Assembly (NCBI GenBank): GCA_963576475.1
Contig: OY754970.1
Coordinates: 32,518,619 to 32,582,618 of the forward strand
Direction of reading: 5' to 3'
Origin: Molanna angustata
Taxonomy: Eukaryota; Arthropoda; Insecta; Trichoptera; Molannidae
DNA length: 64,000 bases
Numbering within the stretch: position 1 is the first letter of the stretch; every line of letters begins with the position of its first letter. A program made the translations under genes and the position numbers. The notes beneath the pieces were generated by a model. That model was not told where the DNA came from and searched no databases. It saw nothing but the letters and a program-made list of their open reading frames with translations. This document shows positions 56,791 to 64,000 of this stretch, in pieces.

Positions 56791-59024
56791 GGATGCTGCA
56801 ATTTATCGACCTGCATCTTCGCTTTGTGTATCATGGGCATATTATGATGAGTAACAGCACTCTATTCTCCATGATCAAAATGTAGTTATTTACCTCATTT
56901 TGGTTATAGACATATAATACCTAATTATATTTTAGTTTAAATTTAAACTTTAAAAAATAGATTTGTAGGCCGGTACCTACTTATGTTTTGAAAATCAGTA
57001 AGTAATGTTATTTTATTATTCTTCGACATTTAGTTAAGATAAATAATATCAATTTATTCAATTGTTTTTAAATAAGTATTTTGTTTATTTATGTTGGTCC
57101 AATTGATTCAAACTTTGGGTTGCCCATATAGAACGAATGTGTTTTTAAAGTTGTGACGTGCACAGCATTCATTATTTTATAATCAATAATTGTTGATAAT
57201 AATATTTCATTTTGATGACCTTCTTATTATTTCTATTCGATATTATTCTCACCGGAAGAAAACTTATATTTTTTAACGCATTGCGGCGCTTTTGTGATGT
57301 CATTTGAATAATACTCCATAATTAAGTAATAATTAAATTTCAATACCTGACACGAAAGTAGAAGGTATTTAAATATTTTGTAATCTTATATTTTTTTAAA
57401 CTGTATTCCTATTTTACAAAATTTCGTAGGAAAAAAGTTGTTTTTTGCAAAAATGATTTTATATTATGTTTCCATAAGTTTGAAAATTTGCCGATAGATG
57501 TCGAAAACCCACCATTTATGTTCCTTTATATAATTTTTTCGTATATTTTTTTTAAAAATTTAAGCGTTCCACAAAAAAATAATATTTTTCCCGTAATATG
57601 TATAATATTGTCTATCTTTAAACAAAAAAATCAATATAATTGGCGTTGTAGGCCACTTGTAAAGAATCACCTATTTTGACAGCTAAATCGGTGAAACAAT
57701 GCAAGTAAAGCAAATCATACCCACAATGCAAAAGGAAACGATTGTTCCATGTAAATTGTTCCCTCTCCTTATGTAGGATTTCATTATTTCGTGCCTTTTG
57801 AGCTCTGGCTTTGACGGGAACCAACACATCTTTACGTTGGCATTATAATCACCGTAAGGGTATATTCACATAAATCAATTTTGGCGACTCGGCGAGTAAA
57901 GCAAAAATGCATTCTTTAATTCTTATTATATAACATTTAAACATACTTTATTTTGAAAATACTAAAAAAAACATATCAGCTCGCGAGGTTTTGTGTTTTT
58001 ATACTGTTTCAAATGTAATATTATAAAAATATGATATAAGTTTTTTGCTCTACTGTAAATTTGCCGATTTTTACATAGGAAGATTTCAAGGGCAGGCAGA
58101 CTGACATGAATATAGCCGTGCACAAACATTCGCAAATCCAGAACGACAATCTTACGAGGTCTACTTTATTTATATGCAGATTTAACGTCAATCGGGTGTT
58201 GTTGTTGTTGATGATGAAACTATAACTTATTGTTCTTTTAAAAAATACCGTATTTTGATTGCAAGAGAAAGAATGTGGCATTCAATTGAGTTGACGGATT
58301 TGGATAAAAAAATAACTAAGATTATAGCTAAACTATGTTTATTTGGCCTTGTACACTTTTTTATACGAATTAACGTTGAAACATAATTAAGCATTTATTG
58401 CGACACATTTTACAAAACTAGGCAAAAATGTCTGTGGCAGACAGACATATTTAGGTGAAATAAATCTCAAAAAATAATAATAATTAACATGGATGACTTG
58501 TTAAGCGCCGTAGCATCTCAAGGGCGCTTTAATCGCTGGATTTGGGCTTACGCTTCCACATCGCTACACGTAGCTATAGTAAAAAATGTTATATTGTCGT
58601 TATAAATAACCAAGTATTAATGACGCTGCAAAATTAGAAAATAAAACACTGAATTCTCTCGGATTGATATGAGTTGTTCATTTTCTTCGAGAAATTTCTC
58701 TTTGTAACAAATTGGATTGCATTTCTACTAACAATACTCGTATCTCAGTTTTACAGTCAATCAATATGAGACAAAATCGTTATCTTATTAAAATGAAAAA
58801 AAATAAAATAGACTAATACTAAAATCACGTTTTACAACGTTATAATAATAACACAAGTTGGTTGGTAACTGTCAGAGACAAGCACTAAATTAATGCAATA
58901 ATTGCTATTGCGAAAAGAAATCAACATTTAAATAAAATATGTATTTTCTTGTATAGTCAGTAATTGCAAAGCGAATACATAACGAGGCACGAACGTTTCG
59001 TTTCGTCTTAGATTTTTCTAAACT
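56791..59024. other. 2.2 kb without recognisable gene
   Basis: AT-rich; short ORFs at 57488-57827 and 58021-58281 without motifs. Confidence 0.45.
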
Positions 59025-59034
59025 AGTTTAAATT

Positions 59035-59422
59035 CTTCTTCTTCTTCCGATGGCTCTACAGCCCATATCGAGCCTTGGCCTCCATCAATCGTCGCCTCCA
59101 ACTCCTCCTGTCTACCGCTGCTGTCCTCCAGTCTGCCACTTGCAGTAATTGTTCCGCATCCCTTTTCACCTCATCCTCCCATCGCAGCCTGGGTCTGCCG
59201 ACCTTTCTTCTTCCACCCGGATGACCCTCAAGGATCCTCTTGGGTGCCCGTGATGACGGCATTCTCTGTACATGCCCAGCCCATCTCAGCCTGCTCAGTC
59301 TAGCATGTACAGAGAGCCTAGGAGTCTTATAGATGCTGTATATTTCATCATTATACCTTATTCTCCAAGCTTCTCCATCATTCACGGATCCCAGTATTTT
59401 CCGTAGCACTCTCCTCTCAACC
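59035..59422 (-). mobile_element. RTE-like LINE, 5'-truncated, 388 bp, 10-bp TSD
   Basis: AGTTTAAATT flanks it exactly at 59025-59034 and 59423-59432. From the truncation point the minus strand is open to its natural stop at 59056-59058: RRVLRKILGS, IRYNDEIYSIYKTP, RLRWAGHVQRMPSSRAP, GRRKVGRPRLRWEDEV, and the end RRRLMEAKARYGL. The 3' end is GAAGAAGAAGAA, a short simple-repeat tail instead of poly(A). The intact frame and TSD suggest a young insertion. Same family at 38735 and 35767. Confidence 0.93.
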
Positions 59423-59432
59423 AGTTTAAATT

Positions 59433-61742
59433 AAGTATGTTTTTTAACAACACAGACCTTTTTTTCATATTTGAGGTGGTCATCTTATATCTAGTGCATA
59501 GGGTTTTCGCCAAATATTATGAACTAGGCTTCCGGGTGCGCTGAGCGAAAATTTGTGTATTTTTACTTGGTTGGTATATGTGTAATTCGCTTTTCTTCTC
59601 GGCGAAATTGCTCAAGATATTTGGCGACAACTATATCTGCATAGCATATTCCTTTCAGTATATTTATAGGAAAATAAGGACATATTTTACATAAAATTTA
59701 CATAATTTTTTGAAATGATTTTAGTAATGTACTGTAGTTTCATGTTTGTTTTTTTCTCGTTTAACATTTTTTCATAAATTTCCAAGTGAAGTCGAGTAAG
59801 GTACTCGTTTTTGTAAAAAAAAATATGCATATAATAGTATAGTGTTACGGTTTTTACGATATTTTTAAAGAAATGGAAATATAGGCATTTAAACAAATAA
59901 ATTCATTATATTTTTTTCTAATAAAAATGTTTGAGAAACTTTGGAATAAAAAAAAACAAATTTTATATTTTGTATTTGTCTATGTTTTTACTAATTTTTA
60001 GCGTTCTAGCTTATATGGTTTTTGAGATATAGAGAAAAATTAAGTAAAAATTCAATAGTTGATAACCCCTGACTGAAACAAAAATTCAAAACTCTGAGTA
60101 TAAAACTTTTGTAGGCATATAACTATCTACATATTCTAAAATTTTGGGCTCTGCGAATTGAGCGGATCAAAAGTTATATGGTGGGGGGACACAGACGCAC
60201 TAAATGTTCTACTCCAAATTCTGAGTAAATCCATGTAAAGAACATATATGCTGCGAAGCTTCTATGTAGGTGTTTTTTGTCTTCAAAGTTGGAAAAACCG
60301 TGAAAAATATAGACCCTGCATACAAACAAATCTCGCGTATCTTGGCTTGAAACTTTGTCGGTATGTAGAAATAAATTCTCTTGAACAAATCGACAGTTTG
60401 AATAGTTATAATAGTTAATAATTATTTTAATTTGAAAAAAATATATATTAAAAATTGTGTAGGTATTAAGTAAAAAAAAATAAAAACAATTCAAAATTAT
60501 TAATTTTGACCTCAATTATTTAGGTAGGTACTTAATTTAATGTACAAAAACATAAATAATTTATTTACCAAAAAACAACAAGTGTGTTTGTATAGCGGTC
60601 TTGAATTTCGCACAGAATGGTTATTTTTTAATAGTTGCACTGTCATTGTAATTTGTATTGTAGTTTATAATATTTTAACCAATTTAAACTATAGAGTTTT
60701 ATAAATTATCTTTGTCAATTTGAACACATTTGTCATATTAACTATCCGTGCCATCCGTGGTATTTTCATGAGTGTTTGAATATAATCATTTGTCTACGAA
60801 ATATTTAAAAATATATACTTAAATATATAACTTGGTGTCTTAAATCAAATAAATGATGACATATTTTATTTAGCAATTTAATTGAATCTGGAAATAACAT
60901 TTATTTGATTATTGCTTTATAATAGGGTTAGGTTAGTATGTATATATTATAATGAATACATACTCTACCTATATCGTCACTTTCGTCACGTGACATAAAC
61001 TACATTTTGAGATAGCGAGAAAATAATGTTTTAAAGAAAAAAATCAAGATAGGATTCTGCTTTAAATTAGAAAAATAGAAAAAAATATTTATTTTATATT
61101 TTTATTAAGATATCTATGGTTAAAAGGTAGTATAGTAACTGCCCTTGATCCTTATCCTTTGTTTTGAACAATATTTCCGTCTAAAGCCCTATAATTGCAC
61201 GTGTTTAATCATATTTTTTAATATTATCGATATTACTAAATACTTATCATTGTTCGCATTGTCCTAGTTTTTCTTTTGAGGAAGTATTTTAAATGACTTA
61301 AATTGTCGGCGTAAATAAAGCTGCGTAAAATAGAGTTTTCTCTTCGACAGTTAAGTAATTAACATTTTTAACATTACTATTTCGTCCACTTCCTTGCTCC
61401 CTGTGTAAGTGGCGAGTTTATTTCCGAACGACAACCACAACTAGACATCAGCGTTTCCAGTTCAGAGAACAAGACTTGCGTGAATGTTTTTTCTCTGTTG
61501 GGAATCGAAACAAGGACGCCCGCGTAAGAGCCTAATGAATTACCACTCTCCACGATCTACAGCAGTCGACATTATACGCAATACACTTTTCAAAATAAAT
61601 TATTATAGTGTAATACATAACAATAAATTAAACTTTAAAGTTGTCTGCCAGGGAGTTTCCATCAACCAAAGTGTCTGTCAATTTTTTTTTTTTTTTTTAT
61701 TGAGTATCATAATATGAACATACACATTAGATATGAGCGCCG
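59433..61742. other. 2.3 kb without recognisable gene
   Basis: AT-rich; poly(T) at about 61682-61699. The 113-codon minus ORF at 60174-60515 is Phe/Tyr/Ile-rich with no motif. Confidence 0.45.
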
Positions 61743-62859
61743 ATAGACAATTTGTCGGCGGCGGCGCGCCGACTCGAGAGTGTCGGCGGCGGCGGCGTTT
61801 CGGCGGCGCGACTATACTTACTTTCCATGTCCAGACCCTATTTGCACCCTCTTCAATATCTTGCAGCCATCACAGGCTTGTTGCTTGCAGTCAGGGGGTC
61901 CTCCTCATTATAAGGTTCCCCGATGAGTGGGCACACCAACAGGTGCGCCGCGTTTTGCTCCTCTCCACAATCGCACGTCACATCCTGCTCGCCCCCCAGC
62001 AGTTTCCATCTTTGGATGTTTACCTTACATCTACTCACACCCGTTCTGAGTCTGTTCAGGGCTGAACAAATCCCGTACGGGAGGTGTTGTCCGGTTGGGA
62101 GAGTCTCGCTTGGTTTTAACCATTCATTTCATGCGGGGTGGTGTGCAATTCATTGGTTTTCGATAGGAAGCTGCGTCTTGACCTGAGCCTCGGTACGGGG
62201 GGGTCGGGTCGTGCCCGATCCCTTTTGTGTTTTCGTCTTTCTTCCTCAGCTGCGACAGTTCTTCGTATATTTAGCGGTGCAATCCCATCCAGGAGATGGA
62301 CCTTTTCCTTGGGATTAAGCCTGAGGAATCATATGATTAGGCGTCCTGTCTCGCTCAGGGCCACATCGACGTTCTTGAAGTGTGAGGATCGGCGCGACTA
62401 TGAAAGGCAGATTTTTATAGGAAAATCAATGTAATGCGTTTATTTTCTGCTCAACCGCAGTTTTATTTAAAATAATTTACAAATAAGGGATAAAATTATA
62501 TAAAATTCAACAAGTAAACACACCAAGAATCAATAGGTTTACATTATGTATAACATCAACTATAAATAGGTTTACATTATATAAAAATCAACGTTTGTTG
62601 CTAAATAAATCAAGGTGTAAACAGCTTTTTACATTCTTATAAATTACACAGAGCAATAAACACTGCACAAGCAAATCTAGAGAATAAAACTAAATTGAGA
62701 TCAATGAAAAAAATATAAGAATTATTCTTCTTTTCTTAAGACAAAAAAACAATGGAGATTAAAATTAAAGCAATTCGAAGAGATTAAATTAAATGTTAAA
62801 AGTAAAAATATATTTAATGTAACCGAAAATAAATGATAACATTAAAAAAAACATAACTA
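61743..62859 (-). mobile_element. hAT element 3' flank with GC-rich end, split by a LINE
   Basis: Downstream of the transposase stop (62860) lies an AT-rich 3' UTR, then, beyond a LINE insertion, the GC-rich block GGCGGCGGCGCGCCGACTCG and GTGTCGGCGGCGGCGGCG (61755-61810). This looks like a hAT subterminal region. The outer TIR cannot be fixed because the other end of the element is outside the window. Confidence 0.5.
61816..62389 (-). mobile_element. LINE ORF2 3' fragment, 574 bp, 12-bp TSD
   Basis: CGGCGCGACTAT is repeated exactly at 61804-61815 and 62390-62401. The minus strand of the insert reads, over shifting frames, DVALSETGRLI, HLLDGIAPLNIRR, GLKPSETLPTG, ALNRLRTGVSRCK and a zinc knuckle CDCGEEQNAAHLLVCPL, ending AARY stop. 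That is the C-terminus of an APE-type LINE ORF2. It is 5'-truncated with several frame breaks and has no poly(A) tail; its 3' end is GGACATGGAAAGTAAGT. Confidence 0.88.
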
Positions 62860-63999
62860 TTATGGAGCATCAGTTTTGCAGTGACCATAGTTGTCGTGTA
62901 TAAACATGATACGATTGATACTCAAAGGATTTAGACGGGATCTTTTAGTTGTTATTATTTGACCAGTGACAGAAAATACCCTTTCACTTGGGGTACTAGT
63001 CGCTGGAACAAATAATATTGCACGAACCAATTTCGACAGCAAAGGAAATGAGAATTTTCGGTCTTTCCAGAATTCAAGCACGTTATCATCGTAGGGCTGA
63101 AGATCTTTAACTGTAGCTGTGCTGAAATATTTCCAGCACTCATTTTCAACATCGCTGTCCACATCAAATTGTGCGCTACTATGCAGTTTTGCCAAATCCA
63201 TCAAGAAAGAAGTCTTCGAGGTACTCGGTTCAGGTGTTTTATGGCTTCCTTGGAGTGTTGGGTCAGTAACATCTTCATCTTTCAGAATAGATTTTACCAT
63301 TTTTGATAAAAATTCTACCTTGGTAGTCTCACGGCTTTCCATGCATGCGTCAATTTCCTTGATTGAATGGAATCTGCAGTCTAACAAAGTGGCCGCAACA
63401 ATCAGATCTGTGGCAGGAAAGCGGTGTTCCAATTTCCGCAACATATTATTCTTCATCCTGGTAATTACGAGTGGCTCCCTGTCGCTACACTCATCTAATA
63501 ATCGCCTTATTTCTGATTTAAAAACCAACGCCAAGTTAATCGTAGATTGCGATTCGGAACTCAACATATCCACGATTGTTTTGAATCTGTCCAAAAATGA
63601 TGTTAAGGTTAAAATCAAGTTATACTCGTTCTCATTGAGTAAAAGAGCACTGCGGTCTATATCTATTAGCATGTCCCTAATAGGCCGACGATTCGCACTG
63701 TGACCAATGCTTGTCAGCATCATTAGCATGCTGTGCCACCTAGTAGGCGTACTCGTCTTGATGGTTGGAGGAGCACCAGTTGTGAGGTTTGTTGTAGACG
63801 ATAAATCATCCCCGTCTTCATCTGACGTGTTATCGTCTGTGTTTTCTGAATGTTCGCCAATTGTTTCAAGAGACAACAACAGTTCACGTTGTTCTTTGTT
63901 GGCGGCGGCTTCTAGTTGCGGTGCTCTGTATCTCAAATGTTTAACTATCTTCTTACATTTGGTTATCAGTGAAAGAATTTCATCGGTGCACTGGATACC
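62860..63999 (-). CDS. hAT transposase, C-terminal 379 residues, cut by window edge
   Basis: Open from the window edge to the stop at 62860. In order: a TPTRWHSMLMML block (the conserved R-W motif after the first catalytic region), LLNENEYN and LTSFLDRFK, FPATDLIVAATLLDCRFH (the A--LDPR-like motif), and the dimerisation domain VLEFWKDRKFSFPLLSKLVR, then PATSTPSERVFS, KRSRLNP, MFIHDN. This is the ZBED/hobo-Ac-Tam3 type C-terminus. No stop or frameshift was seen. The BED finger and first Asp residues must lie upstream. Whether it is an active transposon or a domesticated gene cannot be judged from this half; the GC-rich end at 61743 favours a transposon. Confidence 0.9.
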   Translation of the reverse strand, partial: GIQCTDEILSLITKCKKIVKHLRYRAPQLEAAANKEQRELLLSLETIGEHSENTDDNTSDEDGDDLSSTTNLTTGAPPTIKTSTPTRWHSMLMMLTSIGHSANRRPIRDMLIDIDRSALLLNENEYNLILTLTSFLDRFKTIVDMLSSESQSTINLALVFKSEIRRLLDECSDREPLVITRMKNNMLRKLEHRFPATDLIVAATLLDCRFHSIKEIDACMESRETTKVEFLSKMVKSILKDEDVTDPTLQGSHKTPEPSTSKTSFLMDLAKLHSSAQFDVDSDVENECWKYFSTATVKDLQPYDDNVLEFWKDRKFSFPLLSKLVRAILFVPATSTPSERVFSVTGQIITTKRSRLNPLSINRIMFIHDNYGHCKTDAP

Positions 64000-64000
64000 A

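Noticed and set aside
60174..60515. 113-codon minus ORF as a secreted or membrane protein
   Set aside because: Phe/Tyr/Ile-rich translation of AT-rich DNA with no conserved motif.
63119..63703. 194-codon + ORF
   Set aside because: Antisense shadow of the hAT transposase.

Overview
AT-rich insect genomic DNA. The one recognisable host gene is a fragment of milton (milt, the insect TRAK kinesin adaptor). Two 105-bp coding exons lie on the + strand at 22830-22934 and 23529-23633, with proper AG/GT borders and matching phases. The frequent taggtacctac-type strings suggest Lepidoptera or a hemipteroid insect, but I cannot place the species. No other milt exon was recognised, so most of the 64 kb is intron or gene-poor flank filled with transposable elements.

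0-17.8 kb: a tRNA-like SINE end, a 384-bp hAT MITE (630-1013, 8-bp TSD), a dead hAT element (2746-3370, 8-bp TSD) and an RTE-like LINE scrap. A LINE of the restriction-like-endonuclease type (4500-5527 and 10413-10514) is split by a young Ty3/Gypsy LTR retrotransposon (5528-10412, minus). Its 280-bp LTRs differ at one base. Its gag, pro and pol lie in three frames, joined by two canonical -1 slippery heptamers (A AAA AAC at the gag stop, A AAA AAA at the end of pro), but gag and pol also carry indel-like frame breaks. A perfect-looking 189-bp palindrome follows. Then comes an apparently intact two-ORF CR1-group LINE (about 12391-16980, minus): ORF1 has a PHD-type zinc finger, a coiled coil and a baculovirus-FP-like C-terminus; ORF2 is a 992-residue APE endonuclease plus reverse transcriptase.

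18-28 kb: the milt exons, four copies of one fold-back MITE family (two of them split by retroposed sequences), tRNA-derived SINEs, a nested inverted-repeat complex (25303-26129) and a three-unit 54-bp tandem repeat.

28-51 kb: mostly AT-rich DNA without recognisable genes. It holds fold-back MITEs (32346, 37371, 40977), a 45-bp tandem array (35050-35480), SINEs and 5'-truncated LINE 3' ends; one of these (46827-47263) has a clear TSD.

51-64 kb: a short ORF ending at a good splice donor (51282), a GC-rich CpG-type island (about 52030-52570) that looks like a promoter or first exon, hAT and other MITEs, an RTE-like LINE insertion with a 10-bp TSD (59035-59422), and at the right edge the C-terminal part of a hAT transposase (62860 to the window end, minus). 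The 3' flank of that transposase gene carries a 574-bp LINE insertion with an exact 12-bp TSD.
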